A DNA stretch of 64,000 nt from Lineus longissimus (Eukaryota > Nemertea > Pilidiophora > Heteronemertea > Lineidae), in assembly GCF_910592395.1 (NCBI RefSeq), contig NC_088317.1, forward strand, positions 6,512,001 through 6,576,000, in the 5' to 3' direction. The notes beneath the pieces were generated by a model. That model saw only the letters and a program-made list of their open reading frames with translations, ran no database searches and was not told where the DNA came from. Positions 25,453-37,800 of this stretch are shown piece after piece (position 1 is the stretch's first letter; every line of letters begins with the position of its first letter). The translations under genes and the position numbers were made by a program.

Positions 25453-25566
25453 ATGGAGGACGAAGGTACTCTCCACACTCAAAACGCGGCGGGAAAACGA
25501 ATACAAGAGCCGGTATCCAACGCAGATTTGCCAGACCAGTTGGCCTTCGCCAAAGGAAGGGTTAAG
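25453..25566 (+). CDS. Candidate first coding exon of an unknown gene
   Basis: ATG at 25453 sits in a strong context (GGCCATGGAGG) and opens 38 codons (MEDEGTLHTQNAAGKRIQEP onward) that end at a consensus donor, GTTAAG|GTAGGT, in phase 0. The peptide is acidic and hydrophilic with no known motif. I cannot place the next exon. Joining it to the acceptor at 34783 would meet a stop. Confidence 0.25.
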
Positions 25567-26524
25567 GTAGGTCATTGTACACTGGGCTTATATTTCTGTC
25601 TATAATACTACCATCGCATCGATCCACATCATGTCCAACCGTCAGAAATATGAATATCCAACTTGTAAATGTAGGCCTATTCCGCAAAAATATTTCTTTC
25701 ACAGGCTTAAGTCAATATGTGATTCATGTTTAAATAAAGACTAGAGTATGATTTTACGTGAGATTAGCACAGAAATGACTGGTGAATTAATGCGCATGAA
25801 AGACATATTTTCGCGTATTTCACAAATAACCTAGTTTCGCTAAAAAAGGCAAACAAATCTTTTTTTTAATTTCAAAATAAAATCTTGCATTTTGTTGATT
25901 TCTTTAGAAGTTTTCGCGAATCGCTAATATAAAGCGGCGCGCAAATTTGGCGGCTACAGTATATAGCTAACGCTTGTAGGGCCCATGCACCATATCCTGT
26001 CCGAATTTCGCGCCGGTTCGTCAGACACTTAAAGGACCATTGGTATCATCAAGGGAACTTTTTCTCTAGCTGTCGGCTGCCCAGTCACCTCCTATTCAAT
26101 CAACAAATCTGACTGTATTAGCACGCTTTTCCGATGTTGACTCCGATTCGACCCGAGTTCGCTCTCCATGCGTCGATCCTTTCCATGTGAAACGTTGCAC
26201 GAGTAAGGCGCTTCCTGGAGCCATGGACTACTCGAATTTTCCAATGTTATGCTGATGGCGCTTGATTACCCCGCTACAGCGACGATGTTAGAAATGACGT
26301 GCGTCGTAATAGCGGGGTGACGTGAACTCGGATCTCGGCGTGCACTCACGTGGCGAGAAAGGTATTTCTGGCCAGGACTATATCGAATAACGCGTTTTTC
26401 TACTGTCTATGAATTTATGAATGTGTGCTAATATTAAAAGCCCACTAGTTAAAAGGCGACTGGGCTAATTGCCCGAGCCGCAAATGGCTCATCCGTCCGG
26501 AGCTTATCCGGTTTTCACACATGC

Positions 26525-26760
26525 AGCATCAAGCGATTAGGAGTATTACTCTCTCTGGATAGGATGCTGGTCTATCATGGGTAAACTTTCTAGGAAAGTA
26601 TGGTACCCATTTACTCCTGGGAGGAGAAAAGCAAGTAGGTTTAAGTGCCTTGTCCAAAGGGCACAAAGATGAAATAGTGCTGATCCGTCCGTGTGTCGAA
26701 CCCACGACCTCCTGGCTATAAACTCGGCTCTCTAATCACTCTCCCACTGATCCCTGTAGG
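26525..26760 (-). mobile_element. tRNA-derived SINE
   Basis: On the minus strand the head resembles a tRNA with an A-box-like segment (plus strand about 26728-26750) and a B box GGTTCGACAC (plus about 26692-26702), preceded by GCCAGGAGGTCGTG. The body holds the segment ACCCATTTACTCCTGGGAGG (26606 onward), shared with the element at 29325-29575. Flanking duplications are not obvious. Confidence 0.65.
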
Positions 26761-29324
26761 TTATATTTGCTTCTGCCAAAAGACGTCGGGCGCAGGTTGA
26801 CGAACCTATTTGCTTTAGTTCGTTAAAATTCCAAACAGAGCGCGAATGTCGCTTTGATAATCCAAGATCACCAACACAATGATTACTCCCCGTAACTAAG
26901 GCCGCTTAGGCTTAGTGAGATCAATGGAAACTACCCTATATCCACTGCATGAATAGTACATGCTAAGCTAGCGGCTATTAGAAAGTTTTTTTGTCAATCT
27001 TTACTGTTTGTGTACCCCATGGAACTATTCTTGTTTAGTGTTATAGAAAATACTGAGGGAGGAAATCATCCGCTTGTGATAGAGACACCCTGATACGGGG
27101 ATATTTCTGAAATTGACAGGCAAGGTTAGTGATATTTCATTTTTTGGTATCCGTGTCAGTTACATTTGTGTTGAGATTTCGAACTGAAACCGCAACTGAT
27201 GAAAAGCAAGTGGTCAGCAATGATTATTTGAAGATTTTGATAACTTGTTTTCCAATATAATTGCGAAGTGTTGTTGTTGATTGTTTTTAATTTGACATCT
27301 TTTAGTCCATGTGTGTTACGTTTGAATGTCCACGAATGGAGAGTCCCAGGGACAATTGATTTTATCAATGTGTTTTTCATCTCGGTGATATTAGAGTTCG
27401 TCAGTCTCGATAGGACTTTACGCAGGTTTCAGAACTTCTTCAGCGATAAGCAAAATTATTGTGTGAGCAGAAGACGATTTTGTATCTCTCATTTTCCTAA
27501 GACATATACGTGACCAACAAGCGAATCTTGGCGAGTGGTATAAAGTGTTAAAATCAATTCTAGCTTTAATTAGTCGCGAAAGCGATCCATGGAAGGCAGG
27601 TTCGCCACATAATTGAAAAATACCACTTATTTTAATAAGCAGTTTGACATGTATCTTGTTGCAAATCATGATCGATAAATGTGCATAAAGGATAGTGTTC
27701 CTGAACGAGATCGAGACAAAACAAGCTTTACCTGACAGCGAGGTGCATTTTACCAAGCATTTCGACTTTGCCTCCAGGTACATATTAAATAGGGTAGAAA
27801 CGAATTGCAAATAGAGTTTCGTACCGAAACTATTCTAATTTCCGAACCGCAAATTTAAAATCAAACACTTATAATGCCTGTGCTCGGATTAACATATCTT
27901 TATGAGAAATAGGCCTACCATTATTACCGACACGATAGAATAATTGCTTGGACTTCTATCGGATCCGTTATAACATGCGGCATACAATGGGCCTACATTA
28001 CTGCAATGACGTGCAAGGCCTACGTATCAAGCCGAGACAACTTTTCATTTGGTTTTCACATAACTCAGTTCCAAAGGCTTGCCAATATCCAATCAGGTAA
28101 TCGTTTGCTTCGGGCTAATTAGCCTTCGTGCTGTTTTGTTCGTTGAATATCAGATTTAATGACCATATGTTGTAATTAATTGATATATTCTTTACACGTC
28201 AGTCTCAATTCTGTCTTTAGTCATTATAGAGTTATTAATTTTCCCAACGGAGTTACGTACATAGGTGCTAAATGTGTTTATCTTTGTAAGGAATTTTATC
28301 ATTCTGCAAATGCAGCGAAAATGTATACAACCTTAAATGGCCCCGACCTATAGAACAAAGAAGGTCGAGGGTAAGATGTAATCTATCTCTAACAAACGCT
28401 TACATTAAGGCCTAATTGTTAAAGAGATCTTTCTGGTAAACCCAAGGAGTGCACATGATCCTGCCTAAACTCTTAGCCACTTCAGGCTTGAGCGAGCGGG
28501 GAGACTGGCCTGCTCAACCCTGGTATAGGCAACAAGTCTAGGAGAGAAAACTCCGAAATCCATCAAACCGGTTAGTCTGGGCTCGTCAGCAGAGAAATGG
28601 CAACCAGATTAGGAGACGGAAGCTCTAAAGGAAAACCTGACCAAAAACGCTGCGCAGTGGTCATACTCGCGTCTAACCTGGTGTGCACACAATCAACAAC
28701 GACAACCATCAGGTTGGGTTGAACGCAGAAGAAGAAGGTTTAGCGAGAATTACTTTCATCATGACGATTAAAATTCTATCACCAGAGTGAGAGCATTTTA
28801 TCTTTTGGACAGAGAAGCATTATCCAAATATCTAAGGAGCCTGCTGATAAATTACCTCAACATTATCATTTCTAAGCACAAATTTCCTCGTTTCTCTCCA
28901 CAGAAAATCACCACTATCGACAATTTTAACTTTGTATACAACACAGAAAGGAAAAAAACAAACAAACCCTAATCCAACTTGACAGCCAACATAAGTCCAC
29001 TTCAAACATTACTCCTGTGCACCTATCAATATTTCGGTTTATAATTTCAACAAAGGATTATGGCGGTATTATTCATTGGAGTGGAGATTAAAATAATTCA
29101 AGATAGACCGGGGTTTGACGTCGGATGATGATCAGGCAGCAGTTGATATCAGACAATAAACCCAAAACTTAAACTTTTTTAACCAGCACATTCGTTGACT
29201 CTTTCTTTCATTATTCCACCATGCACTATCCTGTTATGTAAATGATAATAATCATGTGACTTATAATGCGCTAAATCCAACTGGTTTTAGTCGCTTAAAG
29301 CGCTTCACGTTACGCCTACAATCA
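26761..29324. other. Non-coding stretch
   Basis: No gene is supported. 28480-28740 is richer in G+C and contains text like the 5' leader of CFDP2-like LINEs (CTAGGAGAGAAAACTCCGAA), but no coding remnant follows, so I leave it unassigned. Confidence 0.35.
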
Positions 29325-29575
29325 TGATTCAAGCTCTACTCTCTGGGAGTATCACGGGTCCGAGCTGCAGCTATACAGCGCTCAGGACTAACATTTGCCA
29401 TCGCTGCCAGTTACCCATTTACTCCTGGGTGGAGAGAAGCAAGTACTAGGGTAAAGTGCCTTGCTCATAGCGTGCCTTGCTTGCGAAATAGCGGTGACCC
29501 TTCCGAGAATCGAACCCACGACCTCCTGATTATGAACCCGGTGCTCTAAACACTACGCCACTGATCTTTCCGCCT
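29325..29575 (-). mobile_element. tRNA-derived SINE, second copy
   Basis: The minus strand reads GATCAGTGGCGTAGTGTTTA (A box region) and GGTCGTGGGTTCGATTC (B box). The body CCCATTTACTCCTGGGTGGA is shared with 26525-26760. It is better preserved at the tRNA-like head than the first copy. Confidence 0.7.
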
Positions 29576-30777
29576 GCCAACCCTGTAGCCATTCTTTAAG
29601 TAAGTTCAATCTACAGATCAATGCTTTTCTGGCGGTATTTACAGCATTGAATAATTGATAAAACAAATATTGAGCATAAAAAGCATTGCCATCGATTCAT
29701 AATGCAATCAGTAGCATGGGGCGAGCTATTTTCATGCATGGAATATTTCTAAAAGTCCCAGTGTAGTGTGTATCTCAAATTACAGCGGACACCTCTCTAT
29801 AAGCACTCTATTCAGCTCGGACATTGTTGAAAAATAGCAAAATTATGATGGACATTCCTAATTCTAATCAATATCATCAGTGTTGATCAAAATTTAAAGT
29901 GCTTGAAATATGTCTAGCTTATTCTGAACCCACCCCTGATATATGCACATTAGTAAATACTTCGTATTCTGCATGACTAGCTAGCCTTAGCACCTGTCCG
30001 ACTCCGACTTGAACTACGATATTCAATTGCAATAGACGGCTATGGACATCGTGGTTCTTGGTATAAACGATTGGATCAATGTTTTCAAGTCATGCAAAGC
30101 ACTTTTATGTGAGAAAGAAATGGCGTCATTATAGTCGGATATGCGCTTATGAGTATCGAAGTCGTATTTGAGTCGTGACGACTTGAAATATGACTTCAAA
30201 CACCCACGATATGTTCTCATATTTCAAGTCGGAGTCGGAGTCGAAAAGTTGCTAAAGCTCGCTATTATCTGAAGGCAGATTGCCATTTACCCATTAGCGT
30301 TAATTGGAATCGTGTAGTGGAAAATGATACTCTAATGGTGGCATTGATCGCTATAGTTCGTGATAGTTGCAATAAATATTGTTGCAGTGAACGGATGACT
30401 GCCTAGTAGACATTTATGATAATATCCTTTTTTGCCGGGAATATAAGCTTGGCCTGGCTTACACCAACCAGACATGTCTCAGGTGGAAATACGAGTGTGC
30501 CGGTGCCATGGGAAGAGGGACAGAGCCACAGTTGAGCCATTGCGTATCCAACTCTAAACCGTCGAATCCTCTTAAGCTCAGCTAAATTGCTGTATGAAGG
30601 ATCCTATTTTGTTAATATAGCAAGTGGCACATTGTTTAATTGTCCATGGGCCATGCATGATAGCAATTTATTCCACTAAATAATTCAGTTTAAAGCGAAC
30701 ATTGCACGAACAATAATACAATGCCTTTCCCGCGTCTCAGTCGGAAAAGAAATAGCTGCATCACCAAGTCATAGGGG
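29576..30777. other. Non-coding stretch
   Basis: No gene or repeat is recognised. Confidence 0.4.
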
Positions 30778-30779
30778 TA

Positions 30780-31093
30780 TGGCTGGCGCGAGTGGACAAA
30801 ATTCAGAATTATGCCACGGCATAAATCAACCAATCAAAGCATCGGATCTCGTGAATTATGGCGCGGCAGAATTCAGAATTATGCCACGGCATAAATAGGA
30901 ATAAATAGAAATAGGATGTTTTGATTGGTTGATTTATGGTGCACCACAATTCCGATTTACTTCCGTCCTCCATAAGTGACAATTCCGTCCACAATTCCTA
31001 TTTATGCCGCGGCATAATTCACGAGATCCGAGGTTTTGCTTAATCGATTTATGCCGTGGCATAATTCTGAATTCTGTCCACTCGCGCCAGCCA
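30780..31093. mobile_element. 314-bp MITE, TA target duplication
   Basis: Arms of about 90 bp are imperfect inverted copies that start TGGCTGGCGCGAGTGGACA and end in its complement. TA flanks both ends (30778-30779 and 31094-31095). A palindromic segment ATTATGCCACGGCATAAAT recurs inside. No coding capacity. Confidence 0.75.
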
Positions 31094-31510
31094 TATACGG
31101 GTTTGTCTGAATAGAACCCTACTGCAGGCTCTATTGTCCACATGGTCATCATGCAGGTCGAATCTAGCTAACTGATTTGCACCATGCTCTAAAACAGAAA
31201 TGAGAAGGGTTATTTTCACCGCCCGAAATAAATTTTAAAAAGTACGCTGATCCGCTGGTGGTGCGAAATCCCCTCTAATTCATAATTGAAAATTGAAAAT
31301 GATCGGGAATTTTTTTTTACCAGAACTGTTACTAAGATTTCTTAGTAACAGAAATCTTCGAAATGTGTAAAAAGTCCTTATGACTAATTGTCAGCATTTC
31401 TAAAGGTCTTACACACGTATAGAGACAAAACAATACAATGACAGCAATTGTCAATTTTGTACGAATCTTCAGGAGGTGTTTAAAGTCCTGGGTCTGTTTG
31501 TTCAAAACTT

Positions 31511-31593
31511 TTGTCACTAATGTTGGCGTTAACATAACACAGCGTTATCTCCTTCAGTGAAGCACTTGGACTTAACGCCAGCGTTAGTGACAA
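31511..31593. repeat. Small hairpin, 22-bp arms
   Basis: 31511-31532 and 31572-31593 are inverted copies with two mismatches (TTGTCACTAATGTTGGCGTT and onward). The 39-nt loop itself contains TAACACAGCGTTA. It could be a tiny MITE or a structured RNA; nothing decides. Confidence 0.6.
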
Positions 31594-33436
31594 CTTGTTT
31601 TTAACAACCGGACCTGGAAAGAAGGGCAGGAAGGCCAATGTCGAATTCATACTCTGACGCAGGACACGTCGGCGTCAGATTTGATCGCGCGTCGATTGAA
31701 GGTGTCCCGTCTTCTCGATAGGCCTTGTCATGATAGTCTGAAAACCACACATTACCGTATATGATAGTTATGTATGCATAAGTCTCTTAGTGCTCTTGAA
31801 TTGCCACAGGCATATAAAGCCCACTTATTCAAATATCAGCACAATAATCCGTACCGTAGTATAAATGTAGGTCTTTTAGTACTTTATAGGCTTTGTGACT
31901 GAGATTTATCCCATTGTTGATAGGTCAACGGTAAACGCATGCTAGTAAGGCTCATGGGGAGTGATCATTTTTCTTGATCATGATAGGCCTATTGGTAGGA
32001 CTATCACAACGGGACAAGCAGGGCAGTGGATTTTTCGGAAGAGTGATATATTCCCCATGATCGCCACCATGCTCCGCCAACAGTTCTCTATGATGACAAA
32101 AACGACTCGCCGGTGTGTGCGTGGTATGTATTTTGAGTTGGCCACCTGGTTTTGTCGCCACGTCGTCTTGCGTTTTATCGCCATTTTCGTCATGACATGT
32201 ATGTCAATTCAAATAAAACGTGGCAATGATACGCACAACTTTCCGTCAACGTCGACGTCTGACGTCGTTAGGCCTACATTTTGTTCTGGTGTATTTTTCG
32301 TTGCGGTTCGGACATTTTTCAATGATCCTGTCTGAGAAGTCACGGTCTTGCTGTCAGCCAGTTTCATACAAAATACAGATAAACTCAAGGCCATCTTGCT
32401 ACCTTTTCTTCGGAATAAGCTTACTAGTCATCACGTTCATTTTTTTAACACCTCATTCCTGACAAGTTATATCACTTGATTGTTTCGAGTGGCAAACGTG
32501 TTTTCTTGGTCCAGATATTGGCCCCCGTAGATGAGGGAGTGCGAAGAATACAAACCCCCTTTTCGGCACGCATCAAGATTGATAGTGAATATCCTTTATA
32601 TTATTAGTAGTTGAACAAAATTATCCTCCGGCAAAACGATATTCCCTCGAAAAATCGTGGCTGTCCATGTAGTCAGAAACCTCCTAATTCAACCTATATG
32701 ACTAGTTTGAATATAGATGGACCCTCCGCCCGAAATTGGTCCTGCGTGATTCGGTCGAATGATGATCGAGGATAAATAAAGTAGAAATCACATTATTATA
32801 TACCATATTCATTTATACATGTTCAGGGTTCACAAAATGTACATGCACAAATGTCAAATGAAACGTAATATTCTAATTGTAACATATTAATCATGTGGTA
32901 TGTTTCTGCTAGCGCATTGGCCATTGGGAATAAAAGGCTGCTCTTGGGTACGGTTCAATTCGGATTCAAGTTTCATTCTGATATTCACTAATCGATTCCC
33001 TCGTCTGCTTGGACACGCTTGTTATTAATATAAACAATGCTAACGATGTTGCAAGTTGCAAGCTGTATCGGTGCGGGGAATGTTCCCGATACCAAAAGGG
33101 TAACCATGTGAATAGTGAGTGTCTCGTGCGTAAATATAGTACTTCTTTGACGCCGAAGCGTTTGGCTGCGATGGAATAAATCGCATTTGAAACGACAACA
33201 TGTGATTGACAGACACCACTAGTTATTTTCCGATGCGTTGAAATCCGTACATGATTTTATAACGACGACAACGTGGAAAAACTGTTCCATTTATTAAACA
33301 TGAATGACGATTTCATTATTGATTTTCATCACTACTATTGTATCGCTGGTATCTTCTTTCAGTCATACTGATACACGTTGCCAGCTCCAACTGAAAGAAT
33401 TCTAAATCGTTGTGCGTTTGTATCTGACGCCACATC
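31594..33436. other. Non-coding stretch
   Basis: No gene is supported. The frames near 31950-32460 overlap on both strands without recognisable content. Confidence 0.35.
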
Positions 33437-33640
33437 TCGATCAATGTCGGTTTTATTTTTACAGCTGGAAGAATACGTGAGAATAGGAAATGCGCTTGCT
33501 TTCGTTTTATACTGAATGGCCTAGTGTAAATGCACATGACTGTAAAGCTGGATCGATGTCGGTTTCATTTTTACAGCTGGAAGGAGACGTGAGAATAGGA
33601 AGTGCACTTACATGTACATGTACTTTCATTTTATACAGAA
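33437..33640 (+). repeat. Two-unit direct repeat, ~114 bp apart
   Basis: The segment GATCAATGTCGGTTTTATTT at 33437 recurs as GATCGATGTCGGTTTCATTT at about 33551. Both copies continue through ACAGCTGGAAG and GTGAGAATAGGAA to a TTTTATAC segment. Diverged tandem duplication, non-coding. Confidence 0.7.
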
Positions 33641-33776
33641 TGGTATAATATGAATGTACATCCTATATTCAGCATTTACTGATCTTCATTCATACCAGGA
33701 CGTGTTAACAACTATTCCCGTACCGGATTAATGTAGCATCTACTTCATGGATTATAAATAGTACCCAAATGTTACT

Positions 33777-34057
33777 GGCATTACTAAAACACGGAATTCC
33801 GCGGATTTCCGCGGATTACGGAACCAAGCTCGTTTCCAAATTCCTGGGAGATCTTGCACACACGCGGCAGGGCTGTATTCGTTGTCACAGGCGATTGAGA
33901 GATTTCACACAGGCGAGTGAAGAGTACCTGTTGCGCTGTAGGGGTATATTCGTTGTCACATACGAGTGAGAGACCTCTCCTCCTGATCCTCGCATCATCA
34001 CCGTGATCCGTTCCGTAGTCGGCGGAAATCCGCGAAATTCCGTGTTTTAGTCATGCC
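33777..34057. mobile_element. 281-bp MITE-like inverted-repeat element
   Basis: 48-bp arms (33777-33824 and 34010-34057) are inverted copies with a few mismatches, containing CTAAAACACGGAATT and CGCGGATTTCCG. The interior has a direct repeat of ATTCGTTGTCACA (near 33877 and 33948). I cannot see a clear target duplication. Confidence 0.65.
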
Positions 34058-34800
34058 GCAATTTTACTAGGGTGATTGGGATATATATTCGAAACATCAT
34101 CCTGTGGGTGATGTTTGTGATCTGTTTTGATTGTAATTTGTGCGCGGAGAGCTGCCACCTCTCCACTCAGAAGGCACCTTTGGTTCTCGCTACTTCTAGC
34201 GTGCGAGTTGCTTTTCAGTTCTCCAAACACCTTTATGTACTATGTTAAATAACCCACCAAAAATAATTACTTTCGAGCCATCTAACTGGGGAGGAAATCC
34301 TACCTCGAAACTACATCCGAACCGAGGCAGGCCCTCGGGAAATATTGGGCTGATTCTCCAGAGGGTAAACATGCTTAAGTCGATGAGGCAGGAGTTTAAT
34401 TAGTCTTCTAAAAACACGTTGGTTGCAATGAAGTACATGTATACTCCTTCTGTATGGACTACGCGTACGTTGCCTCCGTTTCGGACACAGAGGTTTTGTT
34501 GTTGGTCACAACAACGGTCATAGGGTTGGTACAAAAGATACACTGGAAGAAGTGTTTAGTTTGAGGTGTTAAGTATGGAAATTACCGCATTTGTCGGTTG
34601 GTTGTGGCACAAATCAGCATACGGCCAGACAATGTCATTTCACCCAAAACCTCTGATGCGGAGCTTCGCTTTTGGCTTACGTTAACTCCCACCAGGAGGT
34701 ATTTGATGACGCCACCAATGACCCCAGTTCGGTATATATCAGATATGAAGCAGCAGTTGCTATGATTGTTTCTTTTGTTTGTAGGTATGATCTGACCATC

Positions 34801-37800
34801 ATGTCGTCAGAGTTCCAGTCAAAGTATATCCCGTCCAACCGACCTGAGGAGAAGTTCATTGAGGACACCAGGCTACACCGGCTGATCAGTGCGGCCACAG
34901 AGAACTCAATCAGAGAGGCATGGCGACTCATTGGGAGAATGAACGCGGATGACTTCAAGGTGGGGGGCTGTTAAGAAATATATTTGTTTTTGATAGAATT
35001 AAGTACATGATGAGTCTATCCTGAGGAAAACAAGCTTTGACGGATGGAGCTGCAATAAAAACCCTGATTTTTCCTAATGTGTTTTACCAACTGTTCTTGA
35101 CATTTCGAATTGTACGAGGCTGATCATTTTTTGAATGGAATGCAATTGCCTGAGTAGTCACTATAAGGAATCAACTGATAATCTTACTGGAAACAAAATT
35201 GGCAGAGAGAAGATAACCTTGTTTTCAAAGTTCTTGTTTTATTAAGAATGGCGTTTTGCTTAACAGCAAGGCCTCATTCGTTTTCTCCACCCAGGTCACC
35301 GCCATGGCAAAACTATCCTCGTCCACATTGATTCCTCTATTTCCACCATCCGCTCCACTTGAAGACGTTTGGCCGCGGTGGTGACCGCAGCGGTAGTACA
35401 CTCTAGTGGAACCAGGCCTTACTGCTTGCCTATGTATACTCTTGCTCATCCGTTTCATCGTTTTTCAGGCAGCCACAGAAAAAGACCGAAACACCTACCT
35501 TCATCATCTTATCTCTGTGGCCAGTAGACTGCACGCCAAGGCCGGGGAGGTCACTTCTGCCATTCCGCTGATGTACAAGTTGATCCTGCGCGGGGTCGAC
35601 GTGAACGCTAAGAACAATGCAGGGAATACTGCCATGCATCTTGCGTGCTTTAAACCATTTGGTGACGTGTTTTGTCAACATCTCATTCGAGCAGGTACGT
35701 TGGCACCTTTTTCGCATTTTAGCCGCCTTCTTTGATTTTAGAGGAGCTCCAGGGGTGTTCCAGGACGTTTTTGATAGAGTGCGGTGTCATGACTACCAAA
35801 ATACAGCAAAAAACATGGCTGAAAAAAATTAAATTTTTCCTTGGCTTAGCACTGGCTGCTACGTTGTCCTTGTTAACCGTCGTCAACATCCTCGGTGAAC
35901 TCATTTTTGATACTGATAATGAGATGCTGCTTCGAAGTCTCGTCCACAGCATTCCAAACTTTTAATATGTTCTTCTCGAACGACCCCATGTTTGATGCGG
36001 ACTGCTAGCTTGGAAATCGCCTCTAATGTTTTCTTAATTCAAAAAGTTGTCTTATGGAGCACACCCCTGATGCTGATCGAGATGTTTGGAAATCGCATGA
36101 TTATACAACCTTTCAAATATTTATGTCGTTTGCAAGGGAGGCCCCAGACCCCTCCCCCGCGCTAATAACTGCCATCTGCGGTTGCAACTTGACCCCTCCC
36201 CCTGCAGAACATCCTGAATCCCCGGCAGTAGATGTCTTACCAAAAAGCTTCTGGCGACCATGGACCCTCTTTGAATCATCTAGGATCAAACCATCTTCTT
36301 TCCGCTAGGTGCTGATCCTGGCATTGCGAATGAACAGAACTGTCGGGTCATCCACTGTTTCAAAGAACATTCATGTCAGCTCGTCAAGGGACAGAAGAAC
36401 GCCAAATCGGGAATATGGAGTGCAGGTAGGCCCAAAACTCCGACGCATTTCATTCGTGTTATTCAATAATAGGCTGGTTTCGCAGCCCTAAGGAACGACT
36501 GAGTACTAAGTACGAATGTCTGTGGTGTCCAGGTCCTTTGCATATTCATTTACGCGTCACTCGTAAATCATCTTGGCTGTACGAGGAATGGGGAATTTGT
36601 TTTCAAAAAGTCGTCGATCGTGCATTATGCTTTCTTCTTGGTCGTTCGGAACTCTTCGTAATGATTGCGAAACCTGTCTCAATACGAATACTGTAAAACA
36701 GAGATGATTACCAGACCGTAGAATGGTCATGGTTTTGCCACCCTTACGAAAAACGAATTACGAAGGTGAACATGTATTTTATCGATAAGAATTTACGAAT
36801 TCTTGTATTGGTGACGTTGTAAAGATGAGTCAATTCAATGTGTGTGTCGCGTCAACACAAATGAATCGAGGTAACCATTATTCAACCAATCATGGTCCGC
36901 TCGTAATTCACCGTTCGTACCTTGGCAGCCATGAGGTTGCGAAACCTGCTTTTTGCACTGCTCACAGTGAAATCACGAAAGCATCTTTAATAAAGTTGTG
37001 AATTATAACAATAAATACGTGCTAGAGGTTAATTTCGTCACAAAAGTCATGCGGATCATGTACTTCATTGGTATACCTAGACGTTCATCACAGTCTTATA
37101 TTATTAGTAAGTTTTCGTAAATCCCACGGAAGGCCAACGCGATCGCCTATCTCATTGTTTGCCTCCAGATAACGATTTCGAACAAAGGGCGTTCACGCTG
37201 CCGTTTCGAGGGCTTTGCGAAAACTCACTAATATGTTATATCGTTCCTTTCAGTTGAATCCGAAAACATCGAATTAGCCAAGCAATACCTGAACGCTTGG
37301 GTGCGGGTCAACACTTACAGACAACGACGTAAGCTGATGAACGTTGCTGACGAAACTGGGAACATTGAAATGTTGAAGTTATTAGAAAGGTTTGAAAATA
37401 CGAACGAGTTGGTATGTGCTGCACTTGCCTGTGATGGGCCAAAGGTGAAGGAATTGCTTAGTATAAAGACAGGTAATATATTAATTAATTAATTTTTGTT
37501 TTATGATTTTTTTCTTATGCAATGCTTAATTGGAATTGCGGACGACGGCGTTATTTACATTAAAGTATCAATTATTATACGTTGATATTATATCCCCACA
37601 TAGGGATGGTACCGATTCAATAGAAAAATACCGATGTCTGTCTTTTCTCCGTCACTCTGGTTGACGAGTCGTGTGATTATGGTGAGGATACATTCACTTC
37701 AATGTTGGTATTAAAAAGATCGCAACAGATCAAAGCTCTTCTTTCGAAACTTGACTTGAACATGACATGTACTTGACCAAACATGACGGGGACAGGGGAT

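Noticed and set aside
26690-26760. Functional tRNA gene
   Set aside because: The A and B boxes belong to a SINE head; the same SINE body adjoins it here and at 29325-29575, and the tRNA stems do not pair well.
35719-36491. Additional exons in ankyrin intron 2
   Set aside because: Several frames of 60-85 codons exist, but exons 2 and 3 already join in phase and none of the frames shows ankyrin pattern with proper splice sites.
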